Shown one piece after another: positions 42,150 to 54,039 of a DNA stretch of 64,000 nucleotides. Origin of the DNA: Papio anubis. Lineage: Eukaryota; Chordata; Mammalia; Primates; Cercopithecidae. Under the pieces are notes generated by a model. It ran no database searches. It saw only the letters and a list, made by a program, of their open reading frames with translations, and was not told the origin of the DNA. How positions within the stretch are numbered: position 1 is the first letter of the stretch; each line of letters opens with the position of its first letter. A program made the translations under genes and the position numbers. The stretch covers positions 1,941,771 through 2,005,770 of the forward strand of contig NC_044978.1 in the NCBI RefSeq assembly GCF_008728515.1, read 5' to 3'.

Positions 42150-42645
42150 CCTAGGCTGTCATTTAAGGCTCTCGACATGCTGAATGAAACTGTAATTTCC
42201 CTATCAACTTCCCCACTCCCATAGGAACAGCCACCCTTAGCAAAGTGAGTCTGCATTTTTCTCGAAACGTGTCGTGGCCGTTGGTAATTCTCTTCATGCT
42301 ATGAATGAATTCCTGAAACGCACTCGAATTTCTTCTTCATCATTCTAAATCTCACCCTTCGTCGAAGGCACAATTGTTTTTTTCTCCATGAAGTCATCCA
42401 AGAATATTCCATTAGTAGTGATTCTTACTTTTCTTAAGTCCTACAATGCTATTTAATTGACTTATATGGTACTCATTATATATGCGTTACACCATCTAGT
42501 TAATTAAGTCTTTAATATTTGCTTGTCCTGTCCTGTCTCTGAATTATCTTCCCCAAGGTAAGTCCCGAAAATCAACATCTATTGGATTATTGAACAATAG
42601 CTAACTGAATCCCGTACATACTAAGTGCTTAATGAAATACTGGGT
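42150..42645 (+). mobile_element. L2 3' region
   Basis: Sense L2, decayed: gctgtcatttaaggctctcg, ctccatgaagtcatccaag, cttgtcctgtcctgtctctg, attatcttccccaaggtaag, cgtacatactaagtgcttaatgaa match the L2 3' region in order. The 60-codon or shorter frames inside are relics. Confidence 0.6.
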
Positions 42646-43635
42646 TATTCAAGTGTAAAATGAGATTATCTCTTCTAAGGTGATACCAAATTTGGAGAAC
42701 TTTGGAAAGTTCTTTTTGTTACCAATACATGAATAAGTAGAGGTCAGTGCTTCTAAATTTTGATATCAGGATTCACAGCCTAAAATTTAACCCCCAATCA
42801 TAAATACACACAAAACGTCTAATTATTCATCATCTAAAAGTGTACAATGCAAATGCAGTCAGCCTCAAACAGGAGAAAGGTCTTTGATCCTTAGCATTAG
42901 AGATGAAGAGAAATCCCCTGTTATTACTGTCATTCTCCCTTCTTCTCCCAAACTTCTCATATGACCTCCTATGATGAAGGAACATCTCAATAGAAGCAGT
43001 ATTTATTTTCTTTCCACACAGTCATTTTGGGTAAAGAGCATGCAGTAGTTTGAATTTCCTTATTATCGGAAGCCACATCTACAATTCATTCATTTATTTA
43101 TTCATTCAGCACTTAGGCCTGGAATGGCATCTATTACAGGCCAGGGTCTGTGGAAGAGGAGAGAAGCACAGGAGGGAATTACCCTTGTTAATGGCTCTTG
43201 CCCTTGTGAGCCCTGTCATATAGCCATGAGTGGTAAAATCACGACATCTAATTCATTATTTATATTTTAAAATATAAAATCCACTGCATTTTTGTATTTG
43301 TGATGTTATCATATCTTATGTAGAATGGACAAAAGATCCTAATTACACCTTGGAAAACAGTTACTCCCAAAGAGCGATGTGTAAGTGTTGTCAGCAGGAA
43401 TCGATTTGCACTGGTTTTCTTTCCCTTTCTTCTTAAACTCCATCAGTGGGTAATACAATTTGAAATACTTCAAAGAATCTACTCTTTGAAAGACCAAACC
43501 ATAGGAACACTAGTGTCTACTTTTGGCAAAGCCTGGTCTTTAACTTGTTGAGTCAATTTTAAATATTTAAGTATGTGTGTATTATAGATAGATTGTGCTT
43601 TCCTATACTACAAACCATGTTCTTTCATACATTAG
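42646..43635. other. Unique sequence, one L2/MIR-tail-like spot
   Basis: About 1 kb with nothing strong. Around 43087-43180, tcattcatttatttattcattc, agcacttaggcctgg and caggccagggtctgtgg resemble an antisense L2 3' tail. Confidence 0.4.
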
Positions 43636-43945
43636 GCTTGGTGCCAAGCCAGCTCCTCCTTCTTCTGCTTCTTATCCATCTTTTATGAAACGTCCTGACT
43701 CACCTCAAGTTCCAGTCTTTCTGTGAAGCCTCTCTGATGCTTTCAGTACAAACGACTCTCCACTAGAGCACCCTTCCGTCCATTAATTGTTTCGTGGCTA
43801 CGGCTTTCCTACCCAGCCTAGTCATAGGACTCTTTGTGGGAAGAGACCATTTACCCATTGGGTAAAAGAAAAAAATTATTTACCTAACCTAGTGCTAGTC
43901 ACATAATAAGAGGTCAGTACATATTTTTATTCACAACTAGTCCAT
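43636..43945 (+). mobile_element. L2 3' region
   Basis: Sense L2, decayed: tttctgtgaagcctctctgatg, ccattaattgtttcgtggc, gtgggaagagaccatttac, cctagtgctagtcacataataag, aggtcagtacatatttttattc. Confidence 0.6.
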
Positions 43946-44800
43946 AATTACGTTAAGCCAAACAGAGTAGTTTGATATCATCAGCCTGTAATTCTGCTTC
44001 CTCAGGTATGGTGTATTCAAAGAAGAAAGAAACAAGCCAAACAAGCAAGAAAGCAACGATAGAGGTGAATTTATGATAATAATCATCATGGTAATATTCC
44101 TGTAACAATATTAATCTTAATAGAAGAGATTATTTTCTTCCCTGATGCAGAGATAACCAAGGGTTTCAGTGAAAAGGGATAAAAATTTATTGTTTTGTTC
44201 TACTGAAGTGAAGCGATCAGCCTAAGGCAGAATTTCTATGAAACCAATTTGGTTTAGAAATTAACTATTATCTTCTTGCCCTTCTATACAATCTCAAGAG
44301 GTATTTCTTTAATGATCTGGCTTTAATATGGGAAGATACTAGGCTTTTCCAGGTCTTTGTTAGACGGCAGATTAATATGAGCATGTACATGGGATGAAGG
44401 TGCCAGACGAAGCCGGCTGACATTGAGACTGGACGGCACTGCCCCACCTCCGCTGCCAGGAACATACATTTTAAATAGTGCCTGCTGTGCCAGGCGTATA
44501 ACAAATCTGAAATCAATTTGACAAGCTTAATAGAAGCTTAAAGTAGAGCTGGTGAAAAAAGATCCCCAAACATCAAAAACATTGTTAGGCCAGAGCTTAG
44601 AGTTTTTGTGTAGCTTATTTGTGAATCTTGGGAAGCAGTTTAAAGATAGTTATTTCTCCTCTTCTCTTTATTTCTTTTCCATCATACTTTCCTCAATATG
44701 GCAGTAAATAAATAATTTCAGCATGAAAAAATATGCTTAAATATCTTATTGGGTTTTGGGAAGTATAAACCACTGATTTCCATCAAGGTAACTAAAAGAT
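43946..44800. other. Unique sequence; candidate conserved element 44200-44530
   Basis: Repeat-free. The block 44200-44530 mixes TAAT/ATTA cores (gcagattaatatgagcatg) with a GC-richer core (ggacggcactgccccacc). It looks like regulatory non-coding DNA, though nothing here proves it. An 82-codon minus frame over it is unsupported. Confidence 0.35.
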
Positions 44801-44826
44801 ACACACACACACACACACACACACGT
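44801..44826. repeat. (CA)n microsatellite
   Basis: About 12 CA units followed by a GTATATATATG tract. It lies about 45 bp before an old Alu. Confidence 0.93.
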
Positions 44827-44872
44827 ATATATATGTTCTTGAATATAAAATATGACATATTTTATATATAAA

Positions 44873-45115
44873 ACGTGATCATAGCTCACTGAAGCATTGA
44901 ACTTCTGGGCTGCAGTGATCCTCCTGCATCAGTTTCCTGAACAGCTGTGACTACAGGCACGCACCATCATGCCTGGATAATTTTCTTATTTGTTTTGTAG
45001 AGACGGGGTCTTGCTATGTTGCCTAGGCTGCTCTCCAACTCCTGGCCTCAGGGGATCCTCCCACCTTGGCCTCTCGTGGTGCTGGGATTACAGGCATGAG
45101 CCACCATGCTTGGCC
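44873..45115 (-). mobile_element. Old Alu (AluJ-like), antisense, 3'-end missing
   Basis: Antisense Alu lacking its T-tail end: it begins gtgatcatagctcactg and ends gagccaccatgcttggcc. The wording gatcatagctcactg and gacggggtcttgctatgttgc marks an AluJ-type copy. No TSD. Confidence 0.85.
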
Positions 45116-45734
45116 ACTTAAGAAGATATTTTTTAGCCACTTCAGGCACTAAAAAGATAGGATCTCTATTAGTTCTAAATCCATGATGTACATGCCAAGT
45201 AGAATATACATTGTCCTCAGGGCCCACATATGCTCTACCTGTAAACTGTTCAGCAGTCTTTTGGTTTGCGATTATTTTACAGCATCCTAATTAGTATGGT
45301 TTGTTGGAAGACTTGTCTTGGCGAATATTTATACAGATGTCTATGCTTAGCCACTATCCAGTTGTGAACAAAAGTAAATCGACACTTGGTAAGATGTATG
45401 CAGTGTGGTCATTCATTCTGCATGCACTCAAACCATTCTGCAGCCTCACTGCGTGCATTATTTGTAACTCTCGCCTATGTGTGGCTGATTTGAAATGAGC
45501 TCAGAGTCAACTGTTTACAGGCTAAGTCTCTTCATATAAGCTCTTGTGATAGAAAGGATGAATGAAGGCTGACAAAGTATTACTGGCAATAATGACGGAT
45601 ATGCTTCTGTGATGACTTGTTTAGAGACAGCTTTCCTTTAGTGCTGGGCCTCCACTCTTCACATGGGCATCGATATGTCATCAGTGTAGTTCTGAGGTTT
45701 GCTTCCGGGATGAACTTGCATTTGAAATTGGTGG
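45116..45734. other. Unique sequence
   Basis: About 620 bp with nothing recognised. Confidence 0.45.
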
Positions 45735-45858
45735 GCTGTGTTTCTCTGGGGAGCGGTGGGAGCGGGCTGTGTTTCTCTGGGGAGCGGTGGGAGCGGGCTG
45801 TGTTTCTCTGGGGAGCGGTGGGAGCGGGCTGTGTTTCTCTGGGGAGCAGTGGGAGCGC
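45735..45858. repeat. 31-bp GC-rich minisatellite, 4 copies
   Basis: Four tandem copies of a 31-bp unit beginning gctgtgtttctctggggagc at 45735, 45766, 45797 and 45828. The first three are identical; the fourth has a/g and c changes near its end (gagcagtgggagcgcg). Near-identity of the units suggests recent or ongoing expansion. The frames of up to 117 codons over it merely follow the repeat, and 31 is not a multiple of 3. Confidence 0.97.
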
Positions 45859-47784
45859 GTCCGTACCCACAAGGATATTTCTGCTTAGCAGTCTACACCT
45901 GAGGCTGTCACAGCCGAACCACTTCAGTGACGTTACTTGTAGCCACCAGCTGCTCTGGTCCTGGGTCTAGGATTTTCTTTTTGTCACCGGAGCTTAATCT
46001 TGGTTCCACATTTAATAGAGAATAATTGTAAAATATATGATATCTTTTTGTTTTTTATTGCATTCTGATGCTCTGCTGAAATAAATCATGTCATATGTGT
46101 TTGTGTGTGCGTATGTGTGCCTGTGTGCCCGTGTGCACGTGGGTTCATCCATTTTGAAATCTGAAACTGTTGGTGTTCACTTCAATATGCAAAGCTTCGT
46201 GTGTGTGTGTGTGTGTGTGTGTGTGACTTTTTGTTTTTTAAAGAACTAATCTCTGGGTCAGGTGATTGCAACCCTTTGTCTTCAGGAGGCGTGGTGTTTT
46301 TCTTTGTCTCAGTGTGCTCCTTCCCCGGTCATAGAAATTTGGGAAACTGGAGCTGAAGCAAAGGGGTAGAGGAGAGGAGGGCAAAATCAGCAGAGGTTAT
46401 TAGCAGTGAAGAGCTCAAGAACAGTTCTGTTAAGTATTTGCATTTAATTGTGAACTTGAAGTAGAAATTTTAAAATCCGATACAAAAAAGACCCTAACAG
46501 GAGGTAGCTTCTGACTGTGTGTGTGGGTGTGTGTGTGTTACCTTGTCTCCTAGGAGTCATTCATGGACACCTGAATTAGTATTTTACATTTTCCTTTAAA
46601 ATCATTTCCAATTAATGGAAATTTGAATAGTGTCTTTTTTTTCTCCTTTTATAGCTCCTGTATCCACTCTGAGTTTCATGGTGGCTTCTGAATGCAAACA
46701 ACTATGTCAAAGATGTGCCATCCTTACAAAGTATCTGGGATATCTCAATTCTTATAATTATGTACTAATATACGAGTTGTGGAGGGAATAATGTAATACT
46801 TACACTTATTTGCTATGTGTATGGTAGGAACAAAAACAGACTATTGCACACATTATTCCTTTTCTGCCCCCAAGGTAAGTTTTAAAATGACCTTTTAAAA
46901 CACTCTTGAAATTATTTTACACTGTTGACCAACTTTTGAAAACCAGATCAGTGACTTACATCTGTAGGCATTGTGTTCCGCATAAAACACAGCGCCTTGC
47001 TCAAAAATTGTCAATGGTTGTAGTGTGAATGAATAAATGAGTGGATAGATGAATAAATCCATGTCTCTTGATCCAAGAAAAGGAGAGGCGAAAGCCTACG
47101 AGCAAATGAGATGCTAGTAGTTTTTCTAGGGTCAACTACTTCAATAAGCATGATATGAGCAGCTGGTCATTGATTTTTATCGCTGCATGTCCTAGATTAA
47201 TATTTCTTAATTACAGATCTGTGGTTTCCACTCAGTGAATTCCTGTTTTAACTTTCCTTGCCCTCATTGTGTAAGAAAAGTCTCCAATGACATCCAGCTG
47301 CTCTTTGCCTAGAATTTTAGTGCAGAAACAAATTACATGCTTAAAATGGATTAGAATGTTTCACCATACATTGGCCTGGGATGAATATCCTGCTAGGAGC
47401 AGACGGCTCTAATTAGAACGTGCTCCTGTGGCAGGGAATTTGATTAGAGTTGAGAAAGTTATAAATTCTTCATGGGAAGAAACTGTCTCATAAAATTAAA
47501 AATTACCTGTATTTCATGGGTATTTTCTCTGCCTCTTCTCCCACAGTGTTGCTAATGCTAAACACTGTGATACAAAGGTGCATTAGTAAGCATGTAAAAA
47601 TTAAGTTGGTTAACAGAAAATAAATTATAGCTATTTTAAAATCTTAAATCCAAAAATTAAGACAATGGTTAAAGACAGTGTTGAAATGCAGCATTTGTAT
47701 TTTGCAATTGGTTTGCATATAATCCTTTTGTGACACACACATATATATAAAAGCACCTCCTTTTTGTATTTATCCTCAAAAAAT
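45859..47784. other. Unique sequence with GT tracts
   Basis: About 1.9 kb. GT-rich tracts lie at about 46098-46140, 46199-46225 (pure GT) and 46517-46539. A weak L2-tail-like spot lies at 46990-47070. The block 47270-47560 is repeat-free with ctctaattagaacgtgctcc and other TAAT cores, another candidate conserved element. Confidence 0.4.
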
Positions 47785-48166
47785 ATGTGGATAGAAATGC
47801 AAATTAAAGCCACCAGACATCATCTCATACCTGTCATTGTGGCTATTCACAAAAAACCAAAAAACAACAAGTGCTGGTAGGGGTACGGAGAAAGGGGCAC
47901 TCTTGTACACTGGTGGAAATGTAAATTAGTACATTAACTGTGGAAATGTAAAGTAGTACATTAACTATAGAAAACAACATGGAAGTTCCTAAAAAATTAA
48001 ATATAGAACTACCATATGATCTGGCAATCCCAATTTTGAGTATAAACCTCTCAAAATTGAAATCAGGATCTTGAAGAAATATCTGCACTCTCACATTGAT
48101 TGTAGCATTATTTACAGCAGCAAAGACATAGAAACAATCTAAATGTCCGTGAAGAGCTGAATAAAG

Positions 48167-50003
48167 AAAATGTAGTATATAAAAAAAAAAATAGTATTTG
48201 TATACACCAATAACATTCAAGCTGAGAGTCAAATCAAGAATGCAGTCCCATTTACAATAGCTACAAAAAAAAAAAAATACTTTGGAATACCTCTGACTAA
48301 GGAAGTGAAAGATTTCTACAGGGAGAACTACAAAACACTACAAAGAAATCATAGAGGACACAAACAAATGGAAAAACATTCCATGCTCATGGATTGGCAG
48401 AATTAGTATCATTAAAATGGCCTACTGCCCAAAGCAGTCTACAGATTCAGTGCTACTCCTATCAAACTACCAATGCCATTCTTTACAGAATTAGAAAAAA
48501 ATTATTCGAAAACACATATGGAACCAAAAAAGAGCCAAAATAGCCAAAACAATCCTAAACTAAAAGAATAAACCTGGAGACATCACATTATCTGATTTCA
48601 AACTATACTGTAAGGCTACAGGAATCAAAACAGGATAGTACTGATACAAAAAACAGATACATAGACCAACTGTAATAGAATAGAGGGCCCAGAAATAAAG
48701 CTGCACAACTACAACCATCTGACCTTTGACAAAGTTGACAAAAATAAGCAATGGGGAAAGGACTCCCAGTTCAGTAAATGGTGCTGGGATAACTGGCTAA
48801 CCAAATGATTAAGATTAAACCTGGACTCCTACCTTTCAGCGCATACAAAAATTAACTCAAGATGGAGCAAGGATTTAAATGTAAGACCTTAAACTTTTAA
48901 AAAATCTGGAAGAAAACCTAGGAAACACCATTTTGGACACCAGCCTTGGCAAGGAATTTATGGCTAAGATCCCAAAAGCAATTACAACAAAAACAGAAAT
49001 TGATAAGTGGGACCTAATTAAAGAGCTTCTGCACAGCAAAAGAAATTATCAACAGAGCTAACATACACCCTACAATATGGGGGAAAATATTCACAAACTG
49101 TATCCAATAAAGATCTAATATCCAGAATCCATAAGAAACTTCAACAAGTCAACAAGCAAAAAACAACCCCGTTAAAAAGTGGGCAAAGAACATGAACAGA
49201 CACTTCCCAAAAGAAGACATACAAACAGCCAACAAACATGAAAAACTGCTCAATATTACATATCGTCAGAGAAATGCAAATCAAAACCACAAGGAGACAC
49301 TGTCTTACACCAGTCGAAATGGCTATTACTAAAAAGTCAAAAAATAACAGATGCTGGTGAGGCTTGGAGAAAAGGGAACACTTATACACTCCTGGTGGGA
49401 ATGTAAATTAGTTCAGCCACTGTGGAAAGCAGTTTGGATGTTTCTCAAAGAATGTAAAACATAGCTACCATTCAACCCAGCAATCCCATTACTGGCTGTA
49501 TACCGAAACGAAAAGACATCATTCTACCATAAAGACACATGCCACGTATGTTTGTTGCAGCACTGTTCACAATAGCAAAGACATGGAATCAACCTAGGTG
49601 CCCATCCACAGTGGACTGGACAAAGAAAATGTGGTGCCTACACACCATAGAGCACTATGCAGCCATAAAAAAGAATGAAATCATGTCTTTTGCAGCAACA
49701 TGGATACATCTGGGTGCCATTATCCTAAGCGAAATGCAGGAACAGAAAACCAAATACCACATGTTCTCTGTTATAAGTAGGAGCTAAACACTGGACACTA
49801 GTGAACATAAAGATGACAAACATAGACACCAGGGACTCCAGAAAAATAAAGGGAGGAAGGGGAGTGAGGGCTGAAAAACTAGTGGTTACTACGCTCATGG
49901 ATCATTAATACCCCAAACTTCAGCATCAGGCTACAAACCTGTACCTTTACCCCTGAATCTAAAATAAAAGTTGAAATTAAAAAGAAAAAAAATGTAGTAT
50001 ATA
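48167..50003 (+). mobile_element. L1P 3' half, nested in L1M, with TSD
   Basis: Primate L1 (48182-49988), 5'-truncated within the RT-to-C-terminal part of ORF2. Landmarks: tatacaccaataacattcaag, gatactttggaatacc, agactcccagttcagtaaatgg, ORF2 stop TAA at 49785-49787, and the 3' UTR ctacaaacctgtaccttta. TSD AAAATGTAGTATATA at 48167-48181 and 49989-50003, perfect. The piece has multiple stops in the ORF2 frame. Confidence 0.93.
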
Positions 50004-50031
50004 CAAAATATGAAATATTTTTTCAGCCTTA

Positions 50032-50364
50032 AAAAGAGACCCTGCCAGGCCAAGCGTGATGGCTCACGTCTGTAATCCCAGCACTCTGGGAGGCCTAGGC
50101 GAGTAAATCACCTGAGGTTGGGAGTTTGAGACCAGCCTGACCAACATGGAGAAATCCCGTTTCTATTAAAAATACAAAAATTAGCCGAGTGTGATGGCGC
50201 ATGCCAGTAATCCCAGCTACTTAGCAGGCTGAGGCAGGAGAATCACTTGAACCAGGATGTGGAGGTTGTGGTGAGCCATGATCTCACCATTGCATTCCAG
50301 CCTGGGCAACAAGAGTGAAACTCTGTCTCAGAAAAAAAAAAAAGAAAAGAAAAGAGATCCTGCC
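50032..50364 (+). mobile_element. Alu nested in L1M, with 15-bp TSD
   Basis: Full-length Alu (50047-50349), ggccaagcgtgatggctcacg to an A/G tail. TSD aaaagagaccctgcc (50032-50046) / aaaagagatcctgcc (50350-50364), one mismatch. It sits only 28 bp beyond the end of the nested L1P insertion. Confidence 0.95.
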
Positions 50365-50879
50365 ATTTGTTGTAACATAGATGAACTTGGAGGACATTAA
50401 ATGAAATAAGCTGGGTACAAAACAACAAATAGTACATGATCCCATTTATGTCATGAATCTAAAATAGTCAAATTCATAGAAACGGAGAGTCGAATGGTGG
50501 GTACCAGGGCTGGGGGGAGTGGGCAGCAGACAGATGTTGATCTAAGGGTCCCCAGGGTGACTTACACAGGATCAATAAGCCTAGAGATCGGCACAGCATA
50601 GTGCATGTAGGTAACACACCATATTATATATGTAAACATTTATGAAGAGGGTAGACTTTATGTTAGATGTTCTTATTATAAACACAAAAAGAGAGGGAGG
50701 GAGGAACCTTGGAGGGTGATGGGTAAGGTTATGGCAGTGCTTCTGTTGATGATTTCAGATATATACTTATCTCCAAACTCATCAAGATATATTCATTAAA
50801 TATATACTGCTTTTTTGTATGTCAATCATACTTCCATTAAAAAACAGAAAAAAGAAGGAAAAAAATGTGGATGGAAATG

Positions 50880-51600
50880 ACATGTGACAATAATGGTAGT
50901 AGTGGTAATTGGAGCACTAAGTGATAGTATTTTGAATATGTTCCAACTTGCAGATACTCTGTTTACGCCGGTTCCTGTGTACGTACCTCTGATACTTCCT
51001 TCTGCCCCAACTCCGGCTTTTTCTATGTAAATTGAGGAATTCAAGAGTGAAGGAAATTCTCTAGAATTCCCATACCCTAGCTTCCCTGCAATTGAAGAGC
51101 TTATATGTGAAGGAAGTGTCTATCTTACTTAAATGCATACCCAGGACATTTAAAGCAGATCAGGAAAGCCTTTAAGAACCCTGACACTTCAAGAATTTGG
51201 AGAGAGAAAGAAAACAACTAAAACCTACAGTTTCTCTGTGGAATTGGAGAATCCTGCTTTTCATCAAAGACTGAAGAGAATTTGACACCTTTCAGAAGCC
51301 TGTAGATAGTGAATACCATATGCATTGACCAAGATAAAAGACGTTCCAGACGTTATAGTGCACCCCCCAGAATGATCGATTGGCCTCTAGTTCCAAATTA
51401 TGGACTCTCAGCTCTTCACAGCTAACCCAGTGGTGAGGTGGTGTGGGGGTGCAGTCAGGGGCTGGGTGGGGGAGGAAGGTGTTCCTGACTGCCTGTGCTG
51501 GGCCTCCACTTACCTGTGTCCTGTCAGCTGCTACCCCTGGCGTCTGGGCGACACCCGCTTCTTTCATTGCTTGTTATTCTCCCATTGCCAGAATTAGCCC
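50880..51600. other. Unique sequence
   Basis: About 720 bp, nothing recognised. Frames at 51292-51740 on both strands overlap each other and partly the MER5A; taken as chance. Confidence 0.45.
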
Positions 51601-51605
51601 TAGGG

Positions 51606-51853
51606 CAGTCATTCTCAATGGAGGATTTTGCCCTTCGGGGGACGTTTGACAATATCTGGAGACATTTTTGTCACATGGGTTGTGTGTGTGTGCGTGCATG
51701 CTTGTGTGCTCACATATGCACGTGTGCTACTAGCGTCTAGTGGTAGAGGCCAGGGATGCGACTCAACATCCTACAATGCACAGGCTAGCCCTTAATGGCA
51801 AATAATTGTCTGGCTCATAACATCAGTAGTACCAAAGGTTGGAAAAAACCTTC
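51606..51853 (+). mobile_element. MER5A with GT expansion
   Basis: Sense MER5A: tcattctcaatggaggatttt, ggacgtttgacaatatctgg, agacatttttgtcacat, then ctagtggtagaggccagg, catcctacaatgcacagg, caaaggttggaaaaaacc. The usual G-rich centre has become a GT/GC/CA tract (51680-51727). Worn 8-bp TSD: ccctaggg left, ctctaggt right. Confidence 0.88.
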
Positions 51854-53888
51854 TCTAGGTAGAAACAGCAAAGAATAATCATTTTATCTCTTTGTGGAAA
51901 TCCTCTCTCCTCCCAAGAGCATCCTAGTGTTTGCTGCAAGTTAAATTCTTGGGGAAACAGACTCTGAGATGAACATTTTCTAAGCAGGGTGTTTATTAGG
52001 AAATAAATTTTAGGATTAACACCTGCAGGAGGGAAGAGAAGAAAGCGACTGGCCCACCGTTGAGCTGAAATGAAGATCCAACGAAGGACTTAGCCTAATC
52101 TACCGAGAGCTCTGGACCTGGAATGACCTTTCATAGTTGCCCCACGGGGTGAGTATGGTGGTTAGTCAGTAGCTGTGGGCTTGGGTGAAGCAGTATTCTT
52201 TAGCTGGAGCAATCCTCAAAGAGGACTGACAGCTGAACGCCCTGTTCTCTCAGTACTCCCAGCTACCAGAGAGATAGTGCCTCCCGGAAAGGAGGATCCA
52301 GCTGGGGCACCCCACTGCCCTCCACATTTCCTGCAGGCCCCCATGGTGAGGCTGGCAGCTGATGCTGCTGCCACAGAGAGATCATCTTTATGGCGTTCAG
52401 ATACTAACTCTAAGGTTCAGCTTTGTGATGCTTTAAGACCTTCAAGGTATTTCAAGTGCTGCTCTACCTTGAATTAATGTATCCACGTACAAAAATGCAA
52501 CCCTTTTTATTTTAGGAATACAGATATGCCCAAATTAAACTGGTGGATTACTAAGAAATAGGAAGACACAAGGCAAAGAAAATGAAAATGTATTTATTGA
52601 TATGTTAAACTGTGGGAAAATATTTCAAAAAATGAGTTTTGCCATTTATTTCTAATATCATTTAATTAATAAATACTAACATCACATATGATATTAGTTA
52701 TTTTGGTCTTTAATTAAATCACATAGGATATTAAAGATTTCAACTCTGTCTCCTGAAGTGGATATCATCTATTCATAATGAAACTTTGAGTATTACTATG
52801 TTACTCACATAAATGTACTAAAAATATGTTGACACTGAATCTATCTCAATGGGTAAAAAAGTAAGAAATACGTTGTTTTTGGTATACAGACATTTACAAC
52901 CCATCAGGATCGTGAAAGGAGAATATAAAAAGTGACATGTATGATATTCTCCACGACCAGTATGAGTGTTGTTTGGGGGTTTAGAAAGGAGACTCACTGT
53001 GTTGGGTTAGGGTGATCAGAGAAAATTCCAAGGAGGAAGTATCCAGTGAAATGGACCTCAAGTGTAGATGGGCTTTTGACATGTAAAAATGGATGATACG
53101 GGAGGTTATCTGAGGCACAGGAAAAAGCAAAAACATGGTTTAAACAGAGATGTACTTTTTGGAATAATGTTCTCTAGAGAATCACCTTTTCTTCTACTTG
53201 ACCTATCTGCTAAAAAGAAGAAACCTCAAGAATAAGTAGTTTGACAGTTTTAAATATTTAGTATAAAAATATACTTTCTTTGAAAGCCTATTTCCTCCAT
53301 CATTACACATTTGTGCTTCAATAAGTAATTGTATTTTCTTAAATCCTTGTGAATGTTATGATTAGATATGGAACTGGAACTGGAGAGGGATTTATAAGAG
53401 ATAAAGGATTTTGCTGGCAATTAAACATGTATCAGAGCCCCAGCTCAGGCATCGTCAGGGTGGCTCAGAGAGAATGAGTTAAGGTCAGGAAACCAGGCCG
53501 GCCTAAAAGTCAGGAGAACGCAAGTGTCACAATATGTGAATAAGACTTGTTTATTTAGGAAATCTGTACAAAGAAATACGTATCAGGTTTGAAAAGCAGA
53601 TACTAGTCTATGGGGTCCACAGAGATGTGGTACAAGCACTATTAGTCAAAGATACTAACCTATTCTACATTTGAGAGTATTCAACTAACCAGTTGTCGTA
53701 AAGCCTCGCTGGAGATTCAGCAGTGGGCAGTCAGCAAATGTGCATGAGAAGCAGTGTATTCATTCCGGAGTCCAAAACAGAACATATGGCGAGGAGAAAT
53801 GGAAGAGCGATATATTCAGGAAATAGGGGGAAACATTTGCAGGCAAGTAGTCAGTTATCAAGAACAAGGCTGGAACCAGGTATCAAGC

Positions 53889-53889
<1 letters not shown>
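51854..53889. other. Unique sequence
   Basis: About 2 kb. The segment 51955-52340 (tgtttattaggaaataaat, acacctgcaggaggg) has an ancient-repeat feel but cannot be named. Nothing else recognised; the 100-codon frame at 52175-52477 has no resemblance I know. Confidence 0.4.

Positions 53890-53927
<38 letters not shown>
53890..53927 (+). repeat. Uninterrupted A38 run, orphan
   Basis: 38 consecutive A residues with no recognisable Alu, L1 or processed pseudogene upstream and no direct repeat around it. The Lys-run frames over it are artefacts. Confidence 0.95.
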
Positions 53928-53929
<2 letters not shown>

Positions 53930-54039
53930 ACAATAAACTAGTTTCTCACCAAAATGAAGTTCTAAGCATCTGATTTAAGGCTGAAATAATGGATTGCTGG
54001 TCTAGGACAAATAGACCTGGGCCTGAGCTCAAGTCTCCT

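Larger units (their letters stand above)
47785..50879 (+). mobile_element. L1M, 5'-truncated, host of nested L1P and Alu
   Basis: Old L1 (47800-50864) in sense orientation, in three pieces. 47800-48181 is the ORF2 C-terminal part (gaactaccatatgatctggc, cacattgattgtagcatta). 50004-50046 and 50365-50864 are the ORF2 end and 3' UTR (ggtgggtaccagggctggg, attatatatgtaaacattta). Flanks ATGTGGATAGAAATG (47785-47799) and ATGTGGATGGAAATG (50865-50879) are its TSD with one mismatch. It was later split by a younger L1 and an Alu. Confidence 0.88.

Noticed and set aside
53723..53941. Lysine-run proteins of 60-72 residues
   Set aside because: Produced by the A38 homopolymer.
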